The position numbers and the translations under genes were made by a program. Below are positions 8,980 through 18,920 of a stretch of DNA of 64,000 bases, one piece after another. Location of the stretch: the NCBI GenBank assembly GCA_022340615.1, contig JAJDNO010000023.1:1-64000 (forward strand), written 5' to 3'. The notes below the pieces were generated by a model. The model worked only from the letters and a program-made list of their open reading frames with translations. It had not been told where the DNA came from and did not search any database. The stretch is from Gallionella sp. GTDB taxonomy: Bacteria > Pseudomonadota > Gammaproteobacteria > Burkholderiales > Gallionellaceae. Each line of letters starts with the position of its first letter. The first letter of the stretch is position 1.

Positions 8980-9453
8980 ATGAAACTGTTAATGCTGCTA
9001 TTCGCGTTGCTGCTTGGCGCATGCGCTTCCACCAGCGACAACCTGCCGTCGCATCAGGCCTACAGCCCACCGACAGCCAGAAAACTCACTGCCTATGCAC
9101 GCAGCCTGATCGGAACGCCGTACAAGTACGGCGGGTATTCTCCCAAAGCCGGTTTCGATTGCAGCGGATTCGTCGATTATGTGTTTCGCCATTCGGCCCG
9201 CGTATCGCTGCCGCACAATTCCCGGCTGATAAGCCGGCATGGGTTTTCGGTCAAATCGGGCCAGCTGCGCGAAGGCGATCTGGTGTTCTACGACACCAAC
9301 CACAGCGCCTATTCGCACGTCGGTATCTATCTGGGCAACCACCGCTTCATCCATGCACCCAGCAGCGGCGGCAGGGTGCGCACCGAAGACATGCGCAAAA
9401 CATACTGGAAAAGACACTACAATGGCGCACGGCGCATTGCTTTGCGCGAGTGA
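8980..9453 (+). CDS. NlpC/P60-family lipoprotein (putative peptidoglycan endopeptidase)
   Basis: 157 aa. A type II signal peptide with lipobox LGAC (about residues 12-15) predicts a lipid-anchored envelope protein. The NlpC/P60 domain has the catalytic Cys in GFDCSGFVDYVF (about 61), a His in SHVGIYLGN and a further His in RFIHAPSSGG. It is of the short Spr/MepS-like size and probably cleaves peptidoglycan cross-links. It converges with and overlaps the 3' end of mltB by 37 bp. Both genes act on the cell wall. Confidence 0.9.
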   Translation: MKLLMLLFALLLGACASTSDNLPSHQAYSPPTARKLTAYARSLIGTPYKYGGYSPKAGFDCSGFVDYVFRHSARVSLPHNSRLISRHGFSVKSGQLREGDLVFYDTNHSAYSHVGIYLGNHRFIHAPSSGGRVRTEDMRKTYWKRHYNGARRIALRE

Positions 9454-10529
9454 GTGTTGCGCGCCTCCTTCAAAGCTTCCGCAAGCTGGAACACCGACAT
9501 CGCATAATAGTCGCTGTTGTTGTATCGCCGGATCACGTCGAAGTTATTGAATACCAGCCAGTATTCCTTTGTCTGCCCGGCAGCAACCTGCAGCGAGGCG
9601 GGCGTCGTCTGTCCGGCGGCAGGCACCTTGCCATTGTTTTCTCCCATCGTAAAATCGATCAGGCGCGCAGTCTGATCTGGTGCTACCTTCACGGTTGGCG
9701 TTACGCCGTATAGCGACCATGCTGCGACCGTTTGCGGAGTGGTGATATCGCCGGCGCGGGCACCCTCGCTGACCCGTGCAAGGACTGCGATCGGCGCGAT
9801 TGCGTCATGCTTGTCCGCCGGCGTTTTTCCTGCGCCAGAAGATTGCTCCACCTCGCTGGTCCAGCCAAATTCCTTCAGAAAATTCGCAACGCTGCCGATC
9901 GCATCCCTGTTTTCGCGCATCAGATTGATTCTGCGGTTGCCATCGAAATCCACCGCATAGGCCCGATAGCTGCTCGGCATGAATTGCGGAATGCCCAGCG
10001 CGCCGGCATAAGAGCCGCGAATGTCGAGCAGATTGAATTGCTGCTCGCGGGCCAGCAGCAGAAAGTTTTCAAGTTCGCTGCGGAAGAAATCGGCACGCGG
10101 CGGATAGTCGAACGCCAGCGTGGTCAGTGCATCCAGGGTGCGGTAACTGCCGGGATCCTGCCCGTAAATTGTTTCCACGCCGATCACCGCAACGATGATG
10201 TCTTGCGGTACGCCGTACTTGTGCTCGGCGCGCTGCAGGGTTTTCCGGTACTTTTTCCAGAATTTCAGACCCAGTCTGATGCGTTGCGAATTGACAAAAT
10301 TCACCCGATATTCGGGCCATGGTTTCGCGGTGGAAGGACGTGATATGGCGTCTATAACGGGCTGCACAAGCTGGGCATGGGCAAACACACTTTCTAGCTC
10401 GCTGCGCTTGAATTTGTGCTTGGCAACCATCTGGTCGATGAACTCGGGTATACCCGGCAGGGTGACCGAGTGGGCTGCAGGCACTGCGAAAAGCAGCACC
10501 AATATTGCGAAGGCGTTGACAGATTTCAT
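9417..10529 (-). CDS. mltB: Lytic murein transglycosylase B
   Basis: 370 aa with an N-terminal signal peptide (MKSVNAFAILVLLFAVPAAHS) lacking a lipobox Cys, so a soluble periplasmic form is likely. The catalytic Glu is in VIGVETIYGQDPGSY, and the family motifs FDYPPRADFFRSEL and GSYAGALGIPQFMPSSYRAYAVDFDG are intact. It cleaves peptidoglycan glycan strands to 1,6-anhydroMurNAc. Its 3' end overlaps the convergent NlpC/P60 gene. NagZ, which recycles the products, is encoded further along the window. Confidence 0.93.
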   Translation of the reverse strand: MKSVNAFAILVLLFAVPAAHSVTLPGIPEFIDQMVAKHKFKRSELESVFAHAQLVQPVIDAISRPSTAKPWPEYRVNFVNSQRIRLGLKFWKKYRKTLQRAEHKYGVPQDIIVAVIGVETIYGQDPGSYRTLDALTTLAFDYPPRADFFRSELENFLLLAREQQFNLLDIRGSYAGALGIPQFMPSSYRAYAVDFDGNRRINLMRENRDAIGSVANFLKEFGWTSEVEQSSGAGKTPADKHDAIAPIAVLARVSEGARAGDITTPQTVAAWSLYGVTPTVKVAPDQTARLIDFTMGENNGKVPAAGQTTPASLQVAAGQTKEYWLVFNNFDVIRRYNNSDYYAMSVFQLAEALKEARNTHSRKAMRRAPL

Positions 10530-10624
10530 GATGTACCGATTCTAACCGATGGATGCTCGACAGACAGCCTCAACTGCTGTTAAATAGCGTGTTAATTCCT
10601 GCCTGGCAGGCGCAGCGTGTATAA

Positions 10625-11641
<1,017 letters not shown>

Positions 11642-11662
11642 CCCGGCAATCCGGCGACCGAT

Positions 11663-12232
11663 GTGAAGAAAGAGGCTGACAGCAAAACCGGCAGGATAAA
11701 CCCGGAGGACGCCGCACTGTTCCGCGCATCAGTGGGAGAGGTGAAGCTTCTGGCCGAAACGGACCGCGTCGCACCGCAAGTCGTCGCGCGCAAACCGGTT
11801 CTGCGCCGCGCCGACAAAGACCAGCAAACATCCGCTACCCGCCCGGGCGGGAGCCCCGCCGATATCCTGTCTGATTTTGTGCCCGAAATCATTGCAGATG
11901 ATTACCTGGCCAACGGACTGTCACGCATGACACTGCGCAAGCTGCGGCGCGGCACATGGCCAGTGCAGGACAGCCTGGACCTGCATGGCAACACCAGCGA
12001 TGCGTCACGCAAACTGTTGCAGCAGTTTCTGCAGCAAGCGACGAACCGCGGCTTGCGCTGCGTGCTGGTGATACATGGAAAAGGACTGAACAGCCAGGAT
12101 GGTGAAGGGATACTGCGCAAGCTGACACGTCACTGGCTCGCGCAACATATGCAGGTGCTGGCATTCTGCAACGCGCAACCCAGGGATGGCGGCAGCGGTG
12201 CGGCAGTAGTACTGCTGAAAGCTGCTTCCTAA
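11663..12232 (+). CDS. Smr-domain protein (putative DNA/RNA endonuclease)
   Basis: 189 aa from a GTG at 11663; the ATG two bases before runs at once into TGA in its own frame. A polar N-terminus of about 90 residues leads into a C-terminal Smr domain with the signature SLDLHGNTSDASRKLLQQFL...RCVLVIHGKGLNSQDGEGILRKLTRHWL. DLHG and HGKG are the conserved core of Smr nucleases such as SmrA/SmrB. In E. coli, SmrB cleaves mRNA at collided ribosomes; which role applies here is not known. The stop overlaps that of the convergent gene by 3 bp. Confidence 0.88.
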   Translation: MKKEADSKTGRINPEDAALFRASVGEVKLLAETDRVAPQVVARKPVLRRADKDQQTSATRPGGSPADILSDFVPEIIADDYLANGLSRMTLRKLRRGTWPVQDSLDLHGNTSDASRKLLQQFLQQATNRGLRCVLVIHGKGLNSQDGEGILRKLTRHWLAQHMQVLAFCNAQPRDGGSGAAVVLLKAAS

Positions 12233-12891
12233 GACTTCTTGCTCATCACGTACATCATGTACTCGAAGAACATTTCGCACCAGTCCTGGTCGTTCTCCTT
12301 GAGCGACTGAAGCAGCTTATTCACTTCGTTGACTGGCCAGTTCGGATTGTACGAAACCAGCATGCTCTCGGGGTAAAATTCCAGCGACACACTGAGGCGG
12401 CCGGCCATTTTCTTGATCCCTTCCAGCATCAGCAGGATATCCTTGTCGGTATCGACTTCGGCAGTCAGGTCGCCGTACATTTTCGGATGCTGCGTGGTAA
12501 ATTCGATAAACTTGGTGAGAATGTAAAAAAATTCGCCCTTGTTATCCTTGCTCACCGTGTCACCCATCATGAACGGCAAAACCGTAAGCTCGAGCCAGTA
12601 GTATCCCAGCTTGGGATTGCGGTGTTTGGATACGCCGATGGAACCGTTTCGCGCCTTGGCGCGCTGTATCACATCATCAAGCAGCAACTTCTCGGAATTT
12701 CGCGTGGCAATTTCCCTCCCCTCCAGCACGCCGGGCTTGAACAGGAAAAAGTTCGGGAAATCATCGTAAAGCTTTCCGGTATGAACGTGATCGTGGAAAT
12801 AGGCTTTGAATAGTTTCAGTATCGCCTCGTCGCTTATTCCCGGTTCCTTATGGTTACTGACGGGAGCTTCACCGCCCTTGTTTTCCTGCAT
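12229..12891 (-). CDS. Conserved-looking protein of unknown function
   Basis: 220 aa from ATG 12891; the track uses a TTG nine bases upstream. An AGGGG lies about 10 bases before the ATG. The protein looks soluble, rich in aromatic residues, Lys and Glu, without a signal peptide or membrane segment. I recognise no domain. It has a well-mixed globular composition (FHDHVHTGKLYDDFPNFFLF, GYYWLELTVLPFMMGD), so it is probably a real folded protein. Monocistronic. Confidence 0.7.
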   Translation of the reverse strand: MQENKGGEAPVSNHKEPGISDEAILKLFKAYFHDHVHTGKLYDDFPNFFLFKPGVLEGREIATRNSEKLLLDDVIQRAKARNGSIGVSKHRNPKLGYYWLELTVLPFMMGDTVSKDNKGEFFYILTKFIEFTTQHPKMYGDLTAEVDTDKDILLMLEGIKKMAGRLSVSLEFYPESMLVSYNPNWPVNEVNKLLQSLKENDQDWCEMFFEYMMYVMSKKS

Positions 12892-13038
12892 AACAACCAA
12901 TCCCCTGTCCCATTAAATCGGCATGTCCAATAAGTTTGCAATCATACATCCACATGCTAGACTGTTGCACGGATTTGGCCGCATTTTTTCGGCCGGTTCA
13001 CTTTCCAATCGAATTAACTCAACTCCGGGAATGTTCAG

Positions 13039-13485
13039 ATGGGCAAATATCTGCTGATACTGCTGATTCTGGCCAGTGCAAACTCGTTTGCCGAGGTCAA
13101 TAAATGGGTAGACGGCCAAGGTCGCGTGCATTATTCCGACCAGCCTCCTCCACCTGATGCGCGGGCTGAAGCCCTGCGTTCGACATCCGTGGCCGCAAGC
13201 GGTGTGGCAGGGACCGGCGAACAGACCTTTGTCCAGCAGGAAGCCGCGCTGAAAAAATCGCAATTAGCGCAACAGAAGGACGCCGCGCAAGCCGCGGCAA
13301 AGCAGGCAAATGCGGACGCGCTGAAATCAAACTGCGAAGCTGCACAGCAGAATCTGCGCTCATTGCAGTCTGGCGCGCGCATCATGGATGTCAATGCAAG
13401 CGGCGAACGTTATTATCTGGACGACTCGCAACGCCAGCAGCGCATAGACAAGGTCCAGCAGGACATCAGCAATCTTTGCAAATAA
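13039..13485 (+). CDS. DUF4124 periplasmic protein
   Basis: 148 aa. A Sec signal peptide (MGKYLLILLILASANSFAEV) is followed by a DUF4124 module at about 19-45 (VNKWVDGQGRVHYSDQPPPP). A long Ala/Gln/Lys-rich stretch of probable coiled coil and a C-terminal helix with two Cys (SNCEAAQQNL, SNLCK) complete it. DUF4124 proteins are common in beta- and gammaproteobacteria and their function is unknown. It is convergent with smc; a 10-bp direct repeat GCAAATAACC lies in the gap. Confidence 0.85.
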   Translation: MGKYLLILLILASANSFAEVNKWVDGQGRVHYSDQPPPPDARAEALRSTSVAASGVAGTGEQTFVQQEAALKKSQLAQQKDAAQAAAKQANADALKSNCEAAQQNLRSLQSGARIMDVNASGERYYLDDSQRQQRIDKVQQDISNLCK

Positions 13486-13511
13486 CCTTGGGCAAATAAC
13501 CCCGTCGTTTG

Positions 13512-16500
13512 CTAGGCGGCCTGCTGTTCGTCGCGCATGCGCAGCGCTTCCTCGATGTCGACCGCGACCACCTTGGATACTCCCTTTTCCTGCATCGTCA
13601 CGCCGACCAGTTGCTGCGCCAGCTCCATGGTGATCTTGTTGTGACTGATGAACACGAACTGGGTATGCTGCGCCATTTTCCTGATCAGCGCACACAGCCT
13701 TTCGGTATTGGTATCGTCCAGAGGCGCATCGACCTCGTCGAGCAGGCAGAACGGTGCGGGATTCAACTGGAATAGCGAAAAAATCAGCGCGATTGCGGTG
13801 AGCGCCTTTTCCCCGCCTGACAACAGGTGGATCGAACTGTTCTTCTTGCCCGGCGGCTGTGCCATCACCTGTACGCCGCTGTCGAGTATTTCCTCGCCGG
13901 TCAGCACCAGTCGCGCCTCGCCGCCGGCAAACAATATCGGGAACATTTCCGCGAGATGCTGGTTCACCTTGTTATAGGTGTCCATCAGCAGTTCGCGCGA
14001 TTCCTTGTCGATCCGGCGTATCGCATCCTCCAGCGTTATCATCGCCTCGTTAAGGTCTGCGGCCTGCGCATCCAGATAGGCCTTGCGCTCGGTCGCGACC
14101 TGCAACTCTTCGAGCGCCGCGAGATTCACCGCTCCCAGCGCCTCGATTTCGGCATTCAGTCGATTCAGCTCGCTTTGCAACGCATTCGGTTTGTTGCTGC
14201 CCCCTTGCCTATTATCTGGCTCCAGCAGGGGCAGCAACTGCTGTTCATCCACGCCCTGCAGCTGCTCCGACCATTGTTCGAAATGCAGACGCGCTTCCTG
14301 TTCCTTGAGTGTCAGCTCGTTGAGTTTCTCGCGTAGCGGATTCAGCCGCTGTTCGCAGGTCATGCGTTCCTGTTCCTGCTTTTGCAGCGCTACCGTGGCG
14401 TTTTCCAGAACGTTGCGCGCCTCGCCCAGCGACTGTTCGCAAGTCTGGCGCACCTGCAGCGCAGACTGCAATTGCTGCTGCGCCGAGTCGTCCTCGCTGG
14501 CCGACATTTCCTCGCGCAACTGCGTCATTGTCTGCTCGAACTGCTCCAGCGCACCGGTGATCTGCTGAACGTTATGCTGCAAATCGGCAATTTTTTCGGT
14601 GCAGGTCTTCGCAAAGAAGTTCGCCTCCTGCAATGCATGCTGGGCCTGCTGCGCACGGCTGCGCTGGTCGCGCAACGCGATGTCCAGCGAATTGGCGTTG
14701 CGTTGCGCCTCGTCGACCTGCGCATGGAAGGCGGCGATCTGCTCGCGCAGCATTGTCATTCGTTCGTCGACGTCCGACTGCTGGCGCTGCTCCGTGCCGA
14801 TCAGGTCTGCCACTTCCTGCATCTCGCGCTCGATTTGCGCGGCACGTTCCACGCTGCGTTCATGTGCCTGGTTGAGCTTGAGGATATTCATCTGCAAGCC
14901 ATGCAGACGCTGCTGCAATTCGTTGCCCGCCGCGCGTAACGGCACGATCTGGGTTTCGATGGACTGATAGTATTGCTCGGCCAGTTCAACCTGCTTCCTG
15001 GAATCTTCTGCGTTGCGGGTCTGTTCGGCCAGTTCGGATTCCAGCGTCTCGATCTCGCGTTGTCTCGCCAGCACGCCGTGCAACTGGCTGTCAGGCGCGT
15101 GAAACAGCACGCTGTGCGCACCGATCAGGTGTCCCTGCGGTGTTACAAACCAGCCGCCTGCAGGCAGCTGCGCACGCTGCGCATAACCCTGCGCCACATC
15201 CGCAACCGCATATACATGGGTCAACCAGTCGCGCAGCACCGGAAACACCCCCTCGTCCTGGCATTGCACATAACTCAGCAGGGTCTTGAACGTTGCCGAA
15301 TCATCATTGCGAGCTCCATTGCCAGACGGCGCGAACAGCGCCTGCTTGGCAGGCGGCGCATCCTGCCATGTCGCGGCACCCTCCAGCGAAGGCAGCGACA
15401 CCGCATTCAGGCGCTCGCGCAACACCGCTTCGAGCGCATTTTCCCAGCCCGCATCAATGCGAATCGCCTGCCACAGGCGCGGATTGTTCTCCAGCTGATG
15501 CTGTTGCAGCCAGGCATTCAGGTTTTTGTCGCTGTCGATCTGGCGCTGCAATTGCTGCAGCGCATGCAGCCTGGCCTCGGTCTGCGCCAGCAAGCGCTCC
15601 TGCTGCTGCAGGAATTCGCGCTGGTTGCCCCGCCGGGTATCCGCCTCCGGCAACTGTTCCTGCAGATGCGCCAGCTTGTCGACCTGCTCGGCGCGTTCCT
15701 GCTCCAGTTCGGCTGCCTGCTGCTGCGCCTGCTGCAGCGCGCCGCCGTCGGTACCCGGCAGGTTGTCACGTTCCAGCAAAAGGCGCGAGCGGCGTGATTC
15801 CAGCTGCTCGATGTTGCGCTGCAGGTGGGCATGCTGCGTTTCCGCCAATTGCAATTGCTGCTGCAGCAGCAATTGCTCGCGCTGCAGTTCGTTGTGGCGC
15901 TCCTGCGCGATGCGCGCGGAATCTTCCGCCTGCGGCAGGTTCTGCGCTTCAAGCTGCGCAAGCCGTTCCGCCTCGCTCACCTTGGCGCCGGCGCCGTCCT
16001 GCTGGCGCTGCCAGTGTTCCAGCAGCGAATGCACGCCGTGGCGCTGGTGTTTCTGCTGTTCGATCTGCTTCTCGGTATTGGCGAGCTGCTGGGTCATGCG
16101 CTGGCGCTGTTCGGTTACGTGCCTGATGTGCTGCTCGAGCCGCGCAATCTCGGCATTCGCGGTATACAGCTCGCCCTGCTTCGTGTGCAGTGCGTCGGAA
16201 AGCTGGTAATGCTCGCTGCGCGCGGTTTCCAGCTGGCTTTCAATGTCGCGCAGACGCGCGGTTTCAGCTTCCAGTTCGTTGCGGGTTTTCTCGGTTGCCT
16301 GCGCAAAGCGGATACGCTGCGCTTCGGCCTCCTGCTTCTTGACCAGCCAGAACAGATGCTGCGTGGTGTCGCGCTGCGATTCCAGAATGTGGTACTGCTT
16401 CGCAACCTCTGCCTGCTCGCCGAGATGCACCAGCTGCTTTTCCAGTTCCTGCAGAATGTCGCTGACACGCGCCAGATTGTTGCGCGTGTCGCCGATGCGC

Positions 16501-17057
16501 AATTCCGTTTCGCGGCGGCGGTCACGGTATTTGGAAACGCCGGCAGCCTCCTCGAGGAAGATGCGCAATTCTTCGGGCTTTGCTTCGATGATGCGCGAAA
16601 TCATGCCCTGTTCGATGATCGCGTAGGCGCGAGCGCCCAGCCCGGTACCGAGGAAGATGTCGGTGATATCCTTGCGGCGCACGTGCTGGTTGTTGATGTG
16701 GTAGCTGGAATCGCCGTCGCGCTGCAGCACGCGCTTGATCGAAATATCGGCATAGCTGGACCACTGGCCGTTCGCCTTGCCCAGAGAGTTGTCGAAGATC
16801 AGCTCGACGCTGGCGCGCGAAACCGGCTTGCGCTTGCTGGAACCGTTGAATATCACGTCCTGCATGGTCTCGCCGCGCAGCGCGGACGCCTTGGATTCGC
16901 CCAGCACCCAGCGCAGCGCGTCGATCACGTTCGACTTGCCGCAGCCGTTCGGCCCGACCACACCCACGATCTGGCCCGGCAGCGAAATATGCGTGGGATC
17001 GACGAAGGATTTGAAGCCGGCAAGTTTGATATGGGAAAGACGCAATTTGGATGCCAC
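13512..17057 (-). CDS. smc: Chromosome segregation ATPase SMC
   Basis: 1181 aa, full length. The Walker [22 protein letters not shown] lies at about 32-52. Two very long coiled coils flank a hinge around 520-660. The C-terminal head has the signature [15 protein letters not shown] and Walker [16 protein letters not shown]. Translation starts with GTG 17057. SMC dimers with ScpAB organise and segregate the chromosome; scpA and scpB are not in this window. The start region overlaps the probable queF promoter on the other strand. Confidence 0.97.
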   Translation of the reverse strand: MASKLRLSHIKLAGFKSFVDPTHISLPGQIVGVVGPNGCGKSNVIDALRWVLGESKASALRGETMQDVIFNGSSKRKPVSRASVELIFDNSLGKANGQWSSYADISIKRVLQRDGDSSYHINNQHVRRKDITDIFLGTGLGARAYAIIEQGMISRIIEAKPEELRIFLEEAAGVSKYRDRRRETELRIGDTRNNLARVSDILQELEKQLVHLGEQAEVAKQYHILESQRDTTQHLFWLVKKQEAEAQRIRFAQATEKTRNELEAETARLRDIESQLETARSEHYQLSDALHTKQGELYTANAEIARLEQHIRHVTEQRQRMTQQLANTEKQIEQQKHQRHGVHSLLEHWQRQQDGAGAKVSEAERLAQLEAQNLPQAEDSARIAQERHNELQREQLLLQQQLQLAETQHAHLQRNIEQLESRRSRLLLERDNLPGTDGGALQQAQQQAAELEQERAEQVDKLAHLQEQLPEADTRRGNQREFLQQQERLLAQTEARLHALQQLQRQIDSDKNLNAWLQQHQLENNPRLWQAIRIDAGWENALEAVLRERLNAVSLPSLEGAATWQDAPPAKQALFAPSGNGARNDDSATFKTLLSYVQCQDEGVFPVLRDWLTHVYAVADVAQGYAQRAQLPAGGWFVTPQGHLIGAHSVLFHAPDSQLHGVLARQREIETLESELAEQTRNAEDSRKQVELAEQYYQSIETQIVPLRAAGNELQQRLHGLQMNILKLNQAHERSVERAAQIEREMQEVADLIGTEQRQQSDVDERMTMLREQIAAFHAQVDEAQRNANSLDIALRDQRSRAQQAQHALQEANFFAKTCTEKIADLQHNVQQITGALEQFEQTMTQLREEMSASEDDSAQQQLQSALQVRQTCEQSLGEARNVLENATVALQKQEQERMTCEQRLNPLREKLNELTLKEQEARLHFEQWSEQLQGVDEQQLLPLLEPDNRQGGSNKPNALQSELNRLNAEIEALGAVNLAALEELQVATERKAYLDAQAADLNEAMITLEDAIRRIDKESRELLMDTYNKVNQHLAEMFPILFAGGEARLVLTGEEILDSGVQVMAQPPGKKNSSIHLLSGGEKALTAIALIFSLFQLNPAPFCLLDEVDAPLDDTNTERLCALIRKMAQHTQFVFISHNKITMELAQQLVGVTMQEKGVSKVVAVDIEEALRMRDEQQAA

Positions 17058-17107
17058 AACGTTTTATAATGGCCGCCATTCTAACCGAACCTGACAGCCA
17101 TACCAAT

Positions 17108-17527
17108 ATGACCACGCAAGCCTCGAAAACGCTGGAAACCTTCCCCAACCCGCAGACGGCCCGGGACTACCATATCCACATGGAAATCCCCGAATTCACC
17201 TGCCTGTGCCCCAAGACAGGACAGCCGGATTTCGCCACGCTGGTGCTGGATTACATCGCAGACCAGAGCTGTGTCGAACTGAAGAGCCTCAAACTGTATA
17301 TCTGGTCGTTCCGCAACGAGGGGCATTTTCACGAGGACGTTACCAACCGCATTCTGGACGATCTGGTTGCCGCGCTGCAGCCGCGCTTCATGCGCGTGAC
17401 CGCAAAGTTCTACGTGCGCGGCGGAATTTTCACCAACGTGGTCGCGGAACACCGCAAGCCCGGCTGGCAACCCGCGCCGCTCGTCGAACTGAGCCGCTTC
17501 GACACCGCTTCGAACACGCGGGGCTGA
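17108..17527 (+). CDS. queF: NADPH-dependent 7-cyano-7-deazaguanine reductase (short QueF type)
   Basis: 139 aa from ATG 17108; the track's start at 17051 lies inside the smc start. It reduces preQ0 to preQ1 in queuosine synthesis. The catalytic Cys motif [15 protein letters not shown] (about 38-52) and the family block [25 protein letters not shown] are intact. The length fits the unimodular YkvM-like class. A TATAAT at 17065-17070 is a good -10. It is followed 18 bp later by the sugar kinase gene and may be cotranscribed. Confidence 0.95.
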   Translation: MTTQASKTLETFPNPQTARDYHIHMEIPEFTCLCPKTGQPDFATLVLDYIADQSCVELKSLKLYIWSFRNEGHFHEDVTNRILDDLVAALQPRFMRVTAKFYVRGGIFTNVVAEHRKPGWQPAPLVELSRFDTASNTRG

Positions 17528-17545
17528 TTTCCCGGTATAGAAGAT

Positions 17546-18820
17546 ATGCTCTATCTGGGACTGGACTTCGGCACATCCGGCGCGCGTGCCTGCGTCATTG
17601 CCCGGGATAAATCCGTCGTCTGGGAACAGCGCATCGAATATCCGGACCCAAAAGGACAATCCCCAGCCGACTGGCGTGCAGGGCTACACACTCTGCTCAG
17701 CGCGCTGCCGGAACAGCTTGGCGCCCGGCTGCACGGCCTGGCAATCGACGGCACATCGGGCACAGTCCTGCTGTGCAATGCCGATCTGGAACCGTGCTCC
17801 ACTGCGCTTCTGTACCACGACAGCCGAGCATATCAGCAGGCCGAACAACTCAAATCGATCGCGCCGCACGGATCTGCTGCCAGCAGCGCAACCTCCGGCC
17901 TTGCCAGGTTTCTGTGGCTGACGGAACAGGACGATGCCCGGCATGCCGCCTATTTCATGCACCAGGCCGACTGGCTCACCGCGCTGCTCAGCGGTCAGCC
18001 GGGCATCAGCGATTATCACAATGCACTGAAGAGCGGCTACGACGTCGAACGGCTGTGCTGGCCGGATTGGGTAATCGCGCTGCCTCACAGTAATCTGCTG
18101 CCAGAAGTGCGCACGCCCGGCGCAGTAATCAGACCGATACAGCCGGACATTGCCGCGCATTTCGGCATCAACCCGGAATGCAGCGTGCACGCCGGGACCA
18201 CAGACAGCACCGCGGCATTCATCGCGTCAGGCGTAGATGAAACAGGCATAGGCGTGACCACGCTCGGCACAACGCTGGTACTCAAGCAACTGACGGAACA
18301 GCGCATCGAGGCACCGGAATTCGGCGTTTACAGCCATCGCTACGGCGGCCTGTGGCTGGTCGGGGGCGCATCGAATGCAGGAGCCGGCGTGCTGCGCCGC
18401 TATTTTGACGATGCGCAACTTGCCGAGTTGAGCAAGCTGATCGACCCGGCCGTGGAAACGCCGCTGGATTATTACCCCCTGAACGGCAGCGGGGAAAGAT
18501 TTCCGGTCAGCGATTCGCAGATGCAGCCCAGGCTGGAGCCGCGCCCGGCCAGCAATGCGGAATTCCTGCATGGCCTGCTGCAGGGACTGGCGCATATCGA
18601 GACAGCGGGCTATGCCAGACTTGCCGAGCTGGGTGCGCCGCCGCTCCGGCGCGTTGTCACCAACGGCGGCGGCGCGAAGAATGATGCCTGGAAAAAACTG
18701 CGGGAAAGGCTGCTTGGTGTGCCGGTCAGCTCGGCAACCCATCGCGAAGCAGCTTACGGCAGCGCGCTGCTGTGCCTTGATCAGAATCAGCTTCATCAGA
18801 ACGATCGGGCCGACGGTTAG
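17546..18820 (+). CDS. FGGY-family sugar kinase, D-ribulose kinase-like
   Basis: 424 aa. The N-terminal phosphate-binding motif YLGLDFGTSGARACVIA, catalytic-base region IDGTSGTVLL, the GTTDSTAAFIASG block and a C-terminal nucleotide motif VVTNGGGAKNDAWKKLRERLLGVPV place it in the FGGY kinases. It is shorter than GlpK or XylB (about 480-500 aa) and looks like the cyanobacterial/plant pentulose kinase group for which D-ribulose kinase activity is reported. Substrate assignment is by resemblance only. It is downstream of queF with no obvious pathway link. Confidence 0.82.
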   Translation: MLYLGLDFGTSGARACVIARDKSVVWEQRIEYPDPKGQSPADWRAGLHTLLSALPEQLGARLHGLAIDGTSGTVLLCNADLEPCSTALLYHDSRAYQQAEQLKSIAPHGSAASSATSGLARFLWLTEQDDARHAAYFMHQADWLTALLSGQPGISDYHNALKSGYDVERLCWPDWVIALPHSNLLPEVRTPGAVIRPIQPDIAAHFGINPECSVHAGTTDSTAAFIASGVDETGIGVTTLGTTLVLKQLTEQRIEAPEFGVYSHRYGGLWLVGGASNAGAGVLRRYFDDAQLAELSKLIDPAVETPLDYYPLNGSGERFPVSDSQMQPRLEPRPASNAEFLHGLLQGLAHIETAGYARLAELGAPPLRRVVTNGGGAKNDAWKKLRERLLGVPVSSATHREAAYGSALLCLDQNQLHQNDRADG

Positions 18821-18920
18821 ATTTTTCACGACTTTTCAAACCAGCCCGACAAGACGGCCGCCGCACAACCCCTTATAATCAGCGCATCCAATTTCGTACC
18901 TCGCCCATTCGGAGTCAGCC

